DNA from: Caprella mutica
Lineage: Eukaryota > Arthropoda > Malacostraca > Amphipoda > Caprellidae
Direction: 5' to 3'
Assembly: GCA_947561585.1 (NCBI GenBank)
Contig: CANNZV010000945.1
Span: 1-64,000 of the forward strand
Length of the DNA: 64,000 nucleotides
Under the pieces are notes generated by a model. It was not told the DNA's origin, searched no databases, and saw only the letters and a list, made by a program, of their open reading frames with translations. Made by a program: the position numbers and the translations under genes. Below, piece by piece: positions 1 through 10,956 of this stretch (position 1 is the stretch's first letter; each line of letters starts with the position of its first letter).

Positions 1-246
1 CCATGCATTTAAGAATAAGTGCATGTACCATGCATTTAAGAATAACTGCATGCACCATGCATTTAAGAATAACTGCATGCACCATGCATTTAAGAATAAC
101 TGCATGTACCATGCATTTAAGAATAAGTGCATGTACCATGCATTTAAGAATAACTGCATGCACCATGCATTTAAGAATAACTGCATGCACCATGCATTTA
201 AGAATAAGTGCATGTACCATGCGTTAAATGCCACGTCACAACCCTA
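1..246. mobile_element. Right end of a hAT-like element with a 27-bp tandem array (cut by window start)
   Basis: About eight copies of a 27-bp unit (core CATTTAAGAATAAGTGC) run from 1 to about 220 and are followed by a terminus ending GTCACAACCCTA at 246. The same terminus, in the opposite orientation, begins the element at 611, so this is the right end of a relative that extends left of the window. Short open frames through the array are repeat artefacts. Confidence 0.7.
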
Positions 247-602
247 ATTATTATCTTGCTCTTTATTTGTATTACTGTAGGTGTTACTTTTAGGTTTGTG
301 GTGTCACAGTTAATCCTATTCTCTAATTTTCCAACAAAAAATTAAAGCCATATTCATGAGGAATACTAAACGATAGAACACCTAAATGGTAGCCTATACG
401 TATATCAAATAATTAGGGTGTTTGTTCAACCTTCCACCAGATGTAAACAGCTGGTATTTCACTTATTGCTTTCCTTTCCTTATCATTAAGTGCATATTTT
501 TTATCTGCAAAATATTTGCGTGTTCTCAAAAAGCATAAAACCTTTTTCATATGCAGTATATTTCCCAGTGCATATTGTCACAACCCTAATCAGAAGACGT
601 AA
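247..602. other. AT-rich DNA with a second right-end remnant of the same family
   Basis: No gene is visible. Another GTCACAACCCTA terminus lies at 577-588 in the same orientation as the one ending at 246, suggesting an older copy into which the element at 1-246 inserted. I could not find its matching left end. Confidence 0.45.
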
Positions 603-1660
603 ATAATCACTAGGGTTGTGACGTGGCATTTAACGCATGGTGCATGCATGCCACATGCCATTATTCTTAAATGCATTGTGCATGCACTTATTCTTAAATG
701 CATTGTGCATGCACTTATTCTTAAATGCATTGTGCATGCACTTATTCTTAAATGCATTGTGCATGCACTTATTCTTAAATGCATTGTGCATGCACTTATT
801 CTTAAATGCATTGTGCATTGCACTTATTCTTAAATGCATTGTGCATGCACTTATTCTTAAATGCTTTGTGCATGCACTTATTCTTAAATGCATTGTGCAT
901 GCACTTATTCTTAAATGCATTGTGCATGCACTTTTTCTTAAATGCATTGTGCATGCACTTATTCTTAAATGCATTGTGCATGCACTTATTCTTAAATGCA
1001 TTGTGCATGCACTTATTCTTAAATGCATTGTGCATGCATGCCTCATACACTTATTCTGAAATGCAGGCTACATGCATGCATTTTTTTATCGTATGCTGCA
1101 TATTCTTCAAGACTTATTTGTCTAGTCATAAATGCAATGCTACCGAGATATGTTTTTTTGCTGTTATGTTATTGTTATTTGAGTTTTACTTAGTTTTCAT
1201 CTGCATGTTTACGGTACTATTTAAATTAATTTGATATTCACTTTTTAGTATACTCTACTAAGGTAATACAAATTGAAAATTTCCCCGTTACTGGGAAATT
1301 TATTAAAATAAATAAAAAACTGAATAATTGTTTTATTTAGTTTAACGTTTTCCACTCCTAAACTTCGATACCTATAAATATTTCATAAAAAGACAATTTA
1401 GATATTAATATCTGAATATTTTTGTATACTCTGCCAAACTATGTACCTACACTTTTTTCAAAGTACATGCAAAGAAAATGGCGAAAAAATGGACTAACTA
1501 ACCTAAATGCAAATACAAAATGCTTGCATGTTTAATAGCATGTTTCAGAGCTTAAATGCATGCTTTCAAGGTATACGTGCATTATTTTCAGAGCATAAGT
1601 GCATGCTTTTTTGAGGATATTGCTTTTTTTAGTGCATGATGTCACAACCCTAATAATCAC
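603..1660. mobile_element. Non-autonomous hAT-type element with 8-bp target duplication and a subterminal 27-bp array
   Basis: The element occupies 611-1652. It starts TAGGGTTGTGACGT and ends with the inverse, ATGTCACAACCCTA, a 14-bp terminal inverted repeat with one mismatch. It is flanked by a perfect 8-bp duplication, ATAATCAC, at 603-610 and 1653-1660. An 8-bp duplication with short terminal repeats is typical of the hAT superfamily. There is no transposase, so it must be mobilised in trans. The left third is a 27-bp tandem array; decayed pieces of the same motif occur near the right end. Confidence 0.8.
655..1038. repeat. 27-bp minisatellite, inverted relative to the one at 1-220
   Basis: About fourteen units with core TTATTCTTAAATGCATTG, one unit carrying an extra base near 810-820. 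The unit is the reverse complement of the array at 1-220, so the two arrays face each other across 217-640. The 142-aa and shorter frames through the array reflect only the repeat. Confidence 0.9.
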
Positions 1661-2494
1661 CTTTAAATCAAATAAATTTCAGACTGAACTCCGGATTCGG
1701 CAGATTTTGGACAACCAAGTCAATTTGCCTCAAGCTTATGTAAAACTATTTATCAAAATAAAAAATGTAGAGAAGTGGAGGATATGTTGATGAATACTGT
1801 TTTGTATAACCAAAAAATTTAATCTAGTAAGTTACTTTCAACGATGAACTGCTATCACCAAAACAATAACTACTGGCTATCTCCTTTCTAATAACAATTA
1901 ATTCACTTTCCTTAGTTTTTGCCCAACTTCACTTGAAATACGAGATGAAACCTGAGAAATTCTCTTCCTAACCTCATTCTGTATGTAATCTGAGGTACAT
2001 TTTCTTACAACTGATTTATCATAGACCAGATAGGTAGATTTTCTCCAGAGTTTAAAACTTTACTAGTGATGGTAATTCAATGAGTCGTTTTCATGCATTG
2101 CCTTTCTAAAAAAATACTCTTCTCACACCATCCTGAGAATTTAATAAAGGTACTTAATTTTCATGTACGAATGCACATTAATTGTTAAATTATTGAAAGA
2201 TGAGCAGCAAGAACTCACTATTTTTTTATAACTTGCTCAATAAATATAGTGTTTAATTATCAAGGAGCAAGTTTATAAAACTAAAGAGATTTAGCCCGGA
2301 GACAGTTGATCATTATTAGCATTCATCCGATGACTCTTATTGGTGTGAACAGTAAAGAAGTCAGTAATTACGAAGATAGATACAGGTTCATAATAACAAT
2401 TTATGGGAAAATAAATACAGTGGAATTTTTGATTCAGTTTATACATAGAGAACATCGCAGCATTCGGACACTCACAGTAGTCGAAAAACTGACA
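1661..2494. other. No recognisable gene
   Basis: AT-rich DNA. A 75-codon open frame at 2306-2533 has no motif I recognise and runs into the next transposon's end, so I do not call it as a gene. Confidence 0.5.
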
Positions 2495-3201
2495 TTAAGG
2501 GGATCGTTCGGTGGTTTTGCTAGCTACCAATAATACTCGTCCAATTTAGCTGAGATTTTGACATAAGGTGTAAAATGCTCAAAATCTTCGAAGGTGGTCA
2601 TGTAATTTTTTCCATTTTGGGTCACCATCCCCCAGAAAAGTCTAAGGCTAAGTGGGGGTTGGTCCTAGGCTCCTACAGATAAATTTATAGAAGCTAATCT
2701 GTTCTCTACCAATATCCTGAGGTCGCCCAGAAGCCCTCTTTTAAATATCGATCTAAATATTTCATTATTTCGATTTTTTTTTCACTTTATTTTTCTCTTC
2801 AAAATGAAAAAGTTAAGAGAACGAAATTCGAAAAAAGCTCTATTAGACGATTTTAAGAATTTTTAGCTGAACAGATTAGCTGCTATGAAGTGTTCTGTAG
2901 GACCGACCCACATTGAGCAATAGACTTTGGCACGAGTAGAATTTGAGTAAAAAAGTTACGGAGATGATGAAGTGAACAAAAAAAAAACTCATCAGGTCGA
3001 TGAGGCCATCTACCACAAATGAGATGCTATTACACAACAACACACAAACAAACAAAATCCCCCACTCCTCCATTATTCGCACCCCTGACCCACTTGCCAA
3101 AGCGAACTAAAATTTTCTGTACATTTTCTTTAGACTGTTCTCTGGGAAACAAAAGTAAAAGAACGGTAAAAATTGCAAAAATCACTAAACGATCCCCTTA
3201 A
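2495..3201. mobile_element. TTAA-flanked MITE (piggyBac- or Kolobok-type)
   Basis: The element at 2499-3197 is bounded by TTAA on both sides and has imperfect terminal inverted repeats beginning GGGGATCGTT. A TTAA target is characteristic of the piggyBac and Kolobok superfamilies. There is no intact transposase in its roughly 700 bp, so it is a non-autonomous copy. Confidence 0.65.
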
Positions 3202-4560
3202 CATTGGTCCTGAACCAATCTGACAGTTAGAAAGAGATTTCTAATTGATCTTTATTAACACTCAAGATTACTGCGATGTACTTAACACAATGTAAGTCAT
3301 ATGCAATACATTGTAACAAGTTAGAACAATTACCTAGCGAAGAAGTAGTGCTTAGAATTCAATGACTACAGTGTTCAATCAAAAGAAACTCGTAATGATT
3401 TTCCAAAAAGTCAAATCTGGAGTCGTTGTGAAGCATTGAGATAAAAAGGTTATAACAACAACCAAGGGTAGTTAAAAGAGCTGTGTTAACAATAAATACT
3501 AAATTAGTCAAAAAAAAATACAGATTCAAAGCAAAGACAAGTGAATATAATGATTTGAATAGAAGGTAAGAACATTGGAGTTAGCTACAAGTTGTTATGA
3601 AGTATTACTGTAAAAACATTATATCCTAGGCAATACATGTGAGAATAAGGGGCAGTTTCTTCATTATCTGTCTATCACTCGCTACTAATATCCTAATTTA
3701 AAACTGCATAGTAAAATTCCTATTAAGCTCTAAATACTTGACAACGAATATCACAGTAGCTAATTAGTCGCATACACTTAAGAGAAATAGAGGTGGAAAT
3801 ATTTGGCTCCTTATTTCAAGTAACTAGCTATAAAATGGTATTTTATGCATTAGACTTTAGATTAAAAAAATAGCTATATAGTAGATATTTTGGCCAGTAT
3901 AGTAACATACGCAGAAATGGATAATTTAATTTTAGGTTAAAAGGAATTTAGGAGCTGAAGAAACTTTAAAAAATTAGCCTTTAATTCAGAAACTAACGCT
4001 AGCTATAGCTATCACTTAACAAGTTAGAATAGACAAGAGAGTAATCTATTACAAGTTTGGAGAAAGGTAAGATATAATACAGCCAATAGGGTGCCATTCT
4101 AGAGTATTTCAACGTTATATCTATATTTATAAACCTAATAAAGTAAACATTGGCCTTTCATAGTGAGGATTGTATGAGAAAATATAGAATCAAATTCAAT
4201 GGAAGACCATCAGAATAAGAAATGATTCATATTCCACTTTCATGACTAGCAGTGCTGCTTTAAAATTAGTAAATAAATATTATACATAACGAATGGAACT
4301 ATTGACTAAAAATATTAAACAGAATATTTTGCGTTATAAACACAGGACAAAGCATATAATTTCTCACTAAATATCACACGGTATCAAAGGCACTCTGAGC
4401 ATTATAGGAAATATTCTGCAGTAAGCTGGTAAGCAGGAGTCTTTAATGGTACTAGAATAATCTATCAGAAAATGCATTCCAAAAGTCTATTTCAATATCA
4501 TTCCATCATTAACATATTGTCAAGAAATAGCAAGTTCTATTAACACAAAGGAGAAGACAA
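3202..4560. other. No recognisable feature
   Basis: AT-rich DNA without a convincing open frame, repeat boundary or splice-flanked exon that I could recognise. Confidence 0.4.
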
Positions 4561-5476
4561 TACAGGGTGGTGCAAAAAAAACCTTAATTATCATTTGAGA
4601 ATTGATCATTTGAGAATGATCGCCATTAATCTGTATCTCCTATTCGAAACCCTCAAATGCATCACTCAAAAGAACAAAGTTTTTGTTGTGACAAGTTATT
4701 TAAACACTGGAAGCTTCAAACAGATTCAACCTCATTTTGAAGATAGCTTTCAGGAAAGATTTTCACCAACTGTAAAACCATATTGACTTAAATTAATAAG
4801 TTCAAAACTGAAAAAAACACTTTATTTTGAATAAAAAGCGATTAGGTCGCAGAAGAACAGAACGAACTCATGAAAACATTAATCTATTCATGAACAATTT
4901 ATTGAGAATTCAAAAATATCAATCAGAAGGAATGAATTAGACATCCCTAAAGACACATTTTACCGAATTGTTAAACACGATGTGAAGTATCATCCTTTCA
5001 AGAAGCATGCAAAGCTCAAACTCTTAGAACTGATTTACCGCAGAGTCTAAATTTTTCAAGATGGTTTCTGCAAAGAAATGCTCCATTTGGATAAGACATC
5101 GTGATTGGTGATTTAGAAGTATTTTCATGAATGAAAGAGTCAATAAACAAAACGTTAATTGAATGAAAAATGGCATTTTTAAATTTTACTGCCACCATAT
5201 GGAAATAAATTACACCTATTCTGATGGAAATAAATTATACCTCTTCTGAAGTCTTTTTGTGTGTTTAGTCCTCGCACAAGCACTTTATATTTATATTTTT
5301 TCAATTTGCTGCAGGATGTTTAATTTTAGTTCTATGTTTTATGTTTAACAGATTTTCATGAAAGATGCAGAAAAACAATACTAATAAAAGTGTGTTGTTA
5401 GAAAAATTCTAACTTTAATAGTTTGTAAAATAAACTAATTTGAAAATGGGTTTCCTTTTTTTTGCACCACCCTGTA
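4561..5476 (+). mobile_element. Decayed Tc1/mariner-type element with transposase relics
   Basis: The element at 4563-5474 has terminal inverted repeats CAGGGTGGTGCAAAAAAA and its inverse, flanked by TA, the target of the IS630-Tc1-mariner superfamily. Between about 4590 and 5210 a plus-strand translation interrupted by stops and frameshifts resembles a transposase: an HTH-like stretch reading PKDTFYRIVKHDVKYHPF, then relics around DIVIGD and MN-x-x-VN, which occur near the first catalytic Asp. It is a pseudogene. A rearranged relative lies at 7786-8671. Confidence 0.75.
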
Positions 5477-5589
5477 TAATGATGAACAGTTGGACTGATA
5501 TTTTTCCGTTAGCTAATTGAATCTTCACTAACGTTATATGAAACATGACCATTTCTTGCGAGATGTTTTCACTGTTTCACTTTGTAGCA

Positions 5590-5874
5590 TCAAGGCTCAG
5601 TCACCAGATGATGTCTGAACATGAGGCTGACTGAGACTGATCAAGGCTCAGTCACCAGGTGATGTCTGAACATGAGGCTGATTGAGACTGATCAAGGCTC
5701 AGTCACCAGATGATGTCTGAACATGAGGCTGATTGAGACTGATCAAGGCTCAGTCACCAGATGATGTCTGAACATGAGGCTGATTGAGACTGATCAAGGC
5801 TCAGTCACCAGATGATGTCTGAACATGAGGCTGATTAAGGCTCAGTCACCAGATGATGTCTGAACATGAGACTG
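5590..5874. repeat. 51-bp tandem repeat at the 3' end of the RNF170-like gene
   Basis: Six units start at 5590, 5641, 5692, 5743, 5794 and 5836. The first four are 51 bp; the fifth has lost about 9-10 bp and the sixth is partial. The unit nearest the gene (5836-5874) is the last coding segment of the minus-strand gene, and the stop codon TAA (5835-5837) lies at the junction with the next unit. The array therefore looks like an expansion of the gene's own C-terminal codons. Confidence 0.9.
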
Positions 5875-6009
5875 ACTTGTGACACTAAGAATAGGACTAT
5901 GATGATATCATCCACTAGACCAAACAAACCCAGGAAAGCTTCTGGCAGGAAGTCGTAAGGTAGAACAGCATATAGGAAGGCACCCACCAAACACATGAAG
6001 ATGCGGATT
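5835..6009 (-). CDS. RNF170: RNF170-like exon 5 (two membrane segments and stop)
   Basis: The acceptor CGGCAG joins to give RIRIFMCL, as in vertebrate RNF170. The exon encodes both C-terminal hydrophobic segments and the [10 protein letters not shown] loop and ends HHLVTEP-stop. The last 13 or so codons lie inside the first unit of the 51-bp array, and the stop falls where the unit breaks into the next copy. Confidence 0.88.
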
Positions 6010-9000
6010 CTGCCGGTGAGAGTAATTAAATTAAGTACAAAATTAGCTACACACTAGAATAGAAATAATTTTAATCAATACATAAATCCTTACCTGTACA
6101 TTAGTTCTAATCCATTCCAGGTGAATAATTGGGCCCAAATGTGTTTAAAGACTGTTGGCAAGTCTTTCATTTGCTGGAACCACTGAAAGATAAAGGAGGC
6201 CATAATAGATCCAAATATATATTTTCTATAATTAGATTCAATCAAGTAGTAACTAACTATTTATACTATTATTTATTACTCTATTCACTAGAACTTAATG
6301 CTTTGTTATACGGTGCCAGTAAACTTGTGAGTTGGCCTAGCCAGTTACTGTAGTAGTGCATCAGTCGAGTGAATGTCATGTACGAGGAAGTTAGTAACTC
6401 GCATGCCAGTAACTACAATATTTTTGGTTTTTACACGCCACTCATGGGCTTGGATGTCAACTTGCATGATGCTGCAACATAACAGTAATTTGTATGCCAT
6501 GCAGATATAGTTTTTTTCCCTATTCAAAAAATATGAATAATTTTGTAATAAATTAGGTAGCTAGCCGATTAGTCAAACTTTGGTCTGAATCGACTTCATA
6601 TTGTTTGTGGTTTCATTTGATGGTTAATAAAGCGAGTATATCAAGTTTGAAATTTCTATATTAAATAGCTATTATGAATGAATAAATATTATAAATTGAA
6701 TAACATTAATTAAATATTAACTTAATTAATAAAATTTTAATTATTATAGAATATTAATTAGCTATATTATTAAAATATTATTTAATTAAATACTATAAAA
6801 TAAATAAATTAATATTAAATAAATCAATATTATGTTACACAATGCGAGTGTAGGCTCAGTACCTGTCTATTTTCTAGCCATCAGGCGATTCGAGCTACTG
6901 GCATGCGAGTACAGTGGAACAGCTGCTGTCCACAGTCACGACAGTAACTCGCACCGTGTAACAAGGCCTTAATGTTACTGGTTATAAAGCTACAACCTAT
7001 TACAAATTTGGTACTTTATTTCTATAATAGCTAATATGTAATTTAAGTTATTCATGAAAAAAAAATTTATCTCCCAAAATTCAAGAAAAGAAACAGTATG
7101 GATAGGACGATACAAAAACTTTCACCCATACCAATGCCTCAGTTTTTAATCGATACCGATACCCTTCCAATACCGATACCTAGATTTTCATGGATACTAA
7201 TGGCTAGATTTTCACCGATACTGATGCCGATACTTTGACTATTTAAATGAGATTAATCATTTTTAAATTTTAAAATTAGTATTACCTATCTAATGAAATC
7301 ATTGTTACATCAATTTAAATTTTAAAAAAATCACGGTATTAGATTAATAATAGACAATAATTATATTATAATTTTTTTTAAATACTAGTGGTATCAGCAA
7401 AGACTTAAGTACAGGCACTCTTTTGTCTATACCGATACCAAGTAGCTACCGATATAAGAAAAAATGCTGATACCCGAGTAACGATGCCAGAAAAATTGTT
7501 GGTACTTCAGATACAGATATTTTGTCCCATCCCCAAGAAAAAGTATTATTAATTGACAACAAATTCAAAAGTCCTACAAAGCTTTTAGACTGTTATAACT
7601 GGCTAGTTATCTAAATACCATTACCCTAGAAAAACAATTTAGGTACCTACCTTAAAGTGTGCCTAAATACCTAATTGCCATTAAATTAACGATAATACAA
7701 TATTAAATTAATTTTAAACACTTTTTCTTCTATTTCATCTTAGAAAAAGTTGGACAGTGACAGTTGAGTGTGAATATTTCTTATACAGAGTGGCGAAAAA
7801 AAAGGAAACCCATTTTCGAATTGGTTTATTATACAAACCATTAAAGTTAGAATTTTTCTAAAAACACAGTTTATTTGTATCAGTGGTTCTTAGCCTGTGT
7901 TCGATCGAACCCCAGGGGTTCGGTGAGTCAGTTTCAGGGGTTCGGCGGAATGGTTCATAATGTTTTTTACACGTATGTGAAATTCATGTTTTGATCATTG
8001 AGCAGAGTGATTTAGTGTGCGAATGATGCATCACACAGTTTGTTTACTAATACAGTAGGTATATGCTATAGTTATGTATTACATATGTTTATATTTGGAT
8101 AGGGACAACACATTTTATTTTTCCAACTACAAGGGTTCGATGAATGCATATTTGGAGCTTTAGGGGTTTGATACCTCCAAAATGGTTAAGAACCACTGAT
8201 TTGTATACTTTTTCTGCATCTTTCATGAAAATCTGGTAAACTTACGACTAAAATTAAACATCCTGCAGCAAATTGAAATAATATAAATAAAAATTGCTTG
8301 CGGGAGGACGAAAAACACAAAAAGACTTCAGAGTATGTGTAATTTGTTTCCATATGGTAGCAGTAAAATTTGAAAATGCGATTTTTCCTTCAATTAACGT
8401 TTTGTTTATTGACTCTTTCATTCATGGAAATACTTCTTAATCACCAATCACGATGTCTTCTTCATATATTTCGTTCTCGCGCAAGCCCTTTTTTATTACC
8501 TTTTTTAATTTGGTGCAGGATGTTTAATTTTCGTCTTAACTTTAACAGATTTTCAAGATAAATGCAGAAAAAGTAAAGGAATAAAATGGTGTTTATAGAA
8601 AATTTCTTGCTTTAGTAGTTTATAAAATAAACTAGTTTGAAAATGGGCTTCCTTTTTTTTACACCACCCTGTATAGCTGATTATTTACAAAGCAAATACT
8701 TGATTTCATTTTTTTTGTTGACTGTGATAGGTTATAAGCTTCTAGAACCTTAGTTCTACAAATTAAAACATTTCTAGAAAATTCATAAATTAGTGTGGAG
8801 GTGAACTTTAAGATCAATAGGTACTCTTAATTGATTTCTTAATATTTGAAGACCATATCTCAAATAGTTATATATTCATAAAATCTTTTCAACAATATCC
8901 TCATTCATGAGTAAAAATGTATTGATATCTAGATGCTAATATCAAAAAAAAAGTATATTACATATTACTCTATAAAAGAATCAACTTACCGAATAATAAC

Positions 9001-10938
9001 TGTCAGAGTGAAGTCTGTTGTATTCGTCTATTCTGATGCACAGAGCCTCTTTTTCTGCCATTTCAGAGGCTGACTTAGGATTGCTCTCACTCTCTGTGAA
9101 ACATGTCAACAGCATTTTCACCTAATGGAGCAAAAAGTGAACATTATCAACAAAACTTTTAACATCTCTAATATGAATGGTGTATGAGAAAACTTTTAGC
9201 CTACAATTGTTATATCCAACTATTGAATTTATGTACACTTAACAGAGCACTATGAAAAAATACAGAAAACAGTTAGTTATGCCTTCATAAATTCTAATAA
9301 ATTACATATTTTAAGTCATTATACTGATGAAAGAATGAAGGAAAATTCTCTTGTAACAACTCACTATGAGTCTATGACAGAAATGAAATTATAAAATATA
9401 GTTATAGCTAGTTAATGAAGTAATGGTCACATTTCTGAATTCTCACTGCAAATGACAAAATTTACATTCTAACAAGTTTTGACAGCAATTAAAAATAATA
9501 ATAATAATGGTGTAATAGCAATTTAGCATTTCTCAGAAAACTGTCTCAGGAAAACTCTGTCTCAGTTTATAATGGTGTTATTAATGAACAATAATGGAAA
9601 AAGTTGAAATTAAGAGTACTAAAATGTGTAGTTTATTTATTAAAATGAGATAAAATCGATAACCGTTGTAAAATGATACGTAACATTAGTAATTTTGACA
9701 TGTTTTAACATTTATTTAACATGAGATTTGAGCAGAAAATTCGGTCTCTGAAATTTTGGTCTGGGAATATTCGGTCTCAGGTTTAAATAAAACTTAGGAA
9801 TTAGATGCATCGTGGGGCAGGCCGCACCACAAACCCCCATATCAGGTCATTAAACAATCATGAAGTGTGCACTACAACAAACTAGCAGATACAGCAAACT
9901 AAATAACGGTCATTTATGTTGAGAGGTCGTTTATAATTCTGAGACCGAAATTTCCAGCCACCATTCCAATCATCTCTTTTCAATAAAAATGGCCAGGACT
10001 TGGTATCAAATATTTTCTCTCTTGGTACAATTTATGAGTGTTCCGTCATAATCATAAAGATTATGACTTGAAAAGTGTGCACTTGAATGAAGTTTTATAA
10101 AGGCAGATTGTTAATGTAGCTAACTACTATCAACAAAGATACACAATAATTTTACTACTGATATTCCAAAATTGAAATATTATTTAATACAAATAAGTTC
10201 AACTTCATTGTTTTTTGTATAATTAGAATTTAGCTAGGCAATTCCAGTCCAAGCTTCTCACCTTCTGTCGACAGTATGGACAAGACACATCCTCGTGACT
10301 CAGGGCATTCTGTTCCCATACATTCATGATGCAGTTGGCTGTGGAGGGAAGTTTCAATAATTAAAAGAACCAAATGTAAACCTAATCAGATAGATACTAA
10401 TAGCATCATATGATTAAATTTAATAGCTGGATCTTAATTAATCCTTTAGCGGGCAAGTATCACTCGAGTAATACACCATTATTTTCAGTTCATTATTTTT
10501 CTCACATGTTTTTCTGCCATTATATTGTATTAATAAACCACAGAAAATAACAGACACCGTTGTCTTTCAAATAATCAATAAAAAGTACAATAGAAATATC
10601 AGTTTTCAAAAAAAAAAAAAAAATTTTTTAAAGAAATACACACGAATAAAAATATCTTGAAAAGTGTTAAACTATGACATACTAAAAATTTAGAACAATC
10701 TGACAAGTTTATCGGCCAGTGCCCGCTAAAGGGTTAATTTATATAGCTACATGCATTCAAAGCTTAGTAAATCTCCTGAATATTATGCTGTATTCCACAA
10801 TACTCAGTTAGTCAGTTAGATAATGCACTTACCACAGTAGATGTGCCCACAATTTGTTTCAACTCCATATTTGATGTCATCTATACAAATGGGACAGGAA
10901 TTATTTTCTCCAGCACTAAGTTCTCTTATGCGCACCAT
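5835..10938 (-). CDS. RNF170: RNF170-like RING E3 ubiquitin ligase (five exons, 192 aa as read)
   Basis: I assembled this gene from splice-flanked segments: exons 10938-10833, 10338-10262, 9121-8990, 6182-6094 and 6009-5835. All boundaries are GT-AG and the reading phases agree throughout. The RING finger is C3HC4: Cys15, Cys18, Cys30, His32, Cys35, Cys38, Cys55, Cys58. The C-terminal half has two hydrophobic segments (about 138-151 and 159-184) joined by [10 protein letters not shown] and followed by GLVDD, as in the DUF1232 region of RNF170. In vertebrates RNF170 is an ER-membrane E3 that ubiquitinates IP3 receptors with the erlin complex; that role here is inference. Vertebrate RNF170 is about 258 aa with an extra N-terminal membrane segment, not found here. 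The frame is open for seven codons before Met1 and reads hydrophobic (VIFILSI) just after an AG, so an upstream exon may be missed. Recognition rests on memory of the family, not on a search. Confidence 0.88.
6094..6182 (-). CDS. RNF170: RNF170-like exon 4 (pre-membrane helix)
   Basis: Acceptor TCTTTCAG and donor GTAAGG flank 89 bp encoding [16 protein letters not shown], which parallels the MDLPTLLRHAF region of vertebrate RNF170. Ends in phase 2. It is separated from exon 5 by a short 84-bp intron. Confidence 0.87.
6295..6972. mobile_element. TTAA-flanked MITE in RNF170 intron 3
   Basis: The element at 6299-6968 lies between TTAA sites. Its ends read KGCYTTGTTAYACGGTGC in inverse orientation. 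Both arms also carry the submotif CTCGCATGCCAGTA in opposite orientations, followed by a very AT-rich core (6530-6840). No transposase. Confidence 0.7.
7092..7548. mobile_element. MITE with repeated CCGATACC motifs
   Basis: The ends read GGATAGGAC and GTCCCATCC. Inside, the short motif CCGATACC/CCGATACT recurs several times in the left arm and in inverse-related form in the right arm. It resembles the terminal motif of the hAT-like element at 27087-31254. The boundaries and target duplication are uncertain. Confidence 0.5.
7784..8673. mobile_element. Palindromic derivative of the 4563-5474 mariner-type family
   Basis: Bounded by TA, with ends CAGAGTGGCGAAAAAAAA and the inverse of CAGGGTGGTGTAAAAAAAA. 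The sequence from 7786 to 8450 (less a nested insertion at 7881-8206) is the reverse complement of about 5096-5474 of the first copy, whereas 8460-8671 matches 5235-5474 directly. The 3' end of the family is thus present twice, head to head, and the 5' end is missing. Located in RNF170 intron 3. Confidence 0.75.
7873..8206. mobile_element. hAT MITE with SPIN-like termini and perfect 8-bp duplication
   Basis: The element at 7881-8198 (318 bp) starts CAGTGGTTCTTAGCC and ends with the inverse of CAGTGGTTCTTAACC. It is flanked by ATTTGTAT at 7873-7880 and 8199-8206. The terminal sequence is like that of SPIN and related hAT families. It sits inside the left arm of the palindromic mariner derivative and is therefore younger than it. 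Confidence 0.88.
8990..9121 (-). CDS. RNF170: RNF170-like exon 3 (linker)
   Basis: Exactly 44 codons between a CATTAG acceptor and a GTAAGT donor. It begins VKMLLTCF, matching the position of the VTLLLTVF stretch that follows the RING in vertebrate RNF170, and ends with IDEYNR, which parallels the IND-YNR segment of the family. Confidence 0.87.
9735..9962. repeat. Short inverted repeat with GGTCTC motifs
   Basis: Three GGTCT-containing units at 9739-9792 face an inverse copy (GAGACCGAAATTTCC) at 9942-9956 in RNF170 intron 2. Another pair of GTCTCAG motifs lies at 9543-9566. Possibly a small MITE; its boundaries are not clear. Confidence 0.4.
10262..10338 (-). CDS. RNF170: RNF170-like exon 2 (second half of RING)
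   Basis: Acceptor CCTCCACAG and donor GTGAGA flank 77 bp that restore the frame and supply the last three RING cysteines, including CPYCRQK. The Cys38-Cys55 spacing (16 residues) is normal for C3HC4 RING domains. Confidence 0.88.
10438..10737. mobile_element. 292-bp TTAA MITE in RNF170 intron 1
   Basis: The element at 10442-10733 is bounded by TTAA and has terminal repeats YCCTTTAGCGGGCA in inverse orientation. This is the usual look of piggyBac-type MITEs. The interior contains a run of A residues and no coding potential. Confidence 0.8.
10833..10938 (-). CDS. RNF170: RNF170-like exon 1 as read (start codon, first half of RING)
   Basis: Encodes the Met followed by VRIREL and the first five zinc ligands of the RING (CPIC, then CGH, then C). 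It ends in the donor GTAAGT after one base of the next codon (phase 1). An in-frame TAG lies eight codons upstream of the Met. If an upstream exon splices at the AG immediately after that stop, the true start lies elsewhere. Confidence 0.85.
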
Positions 10939-10956
10939 TATACTCAAGATAAAAAT

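Noticed and set aside
3..1234. Several frames of 70-142 codons on both strands
   Set aside because: All are readings of the 27-bp arrays, with identical repeated text and no other content.
2306..2533. A 75-codon plus-strand frame
   Set aside because: No recognisable motif, and its 3' end runs into the terminus of the TTAA element at 2495, so the frame is probably fortuitous.
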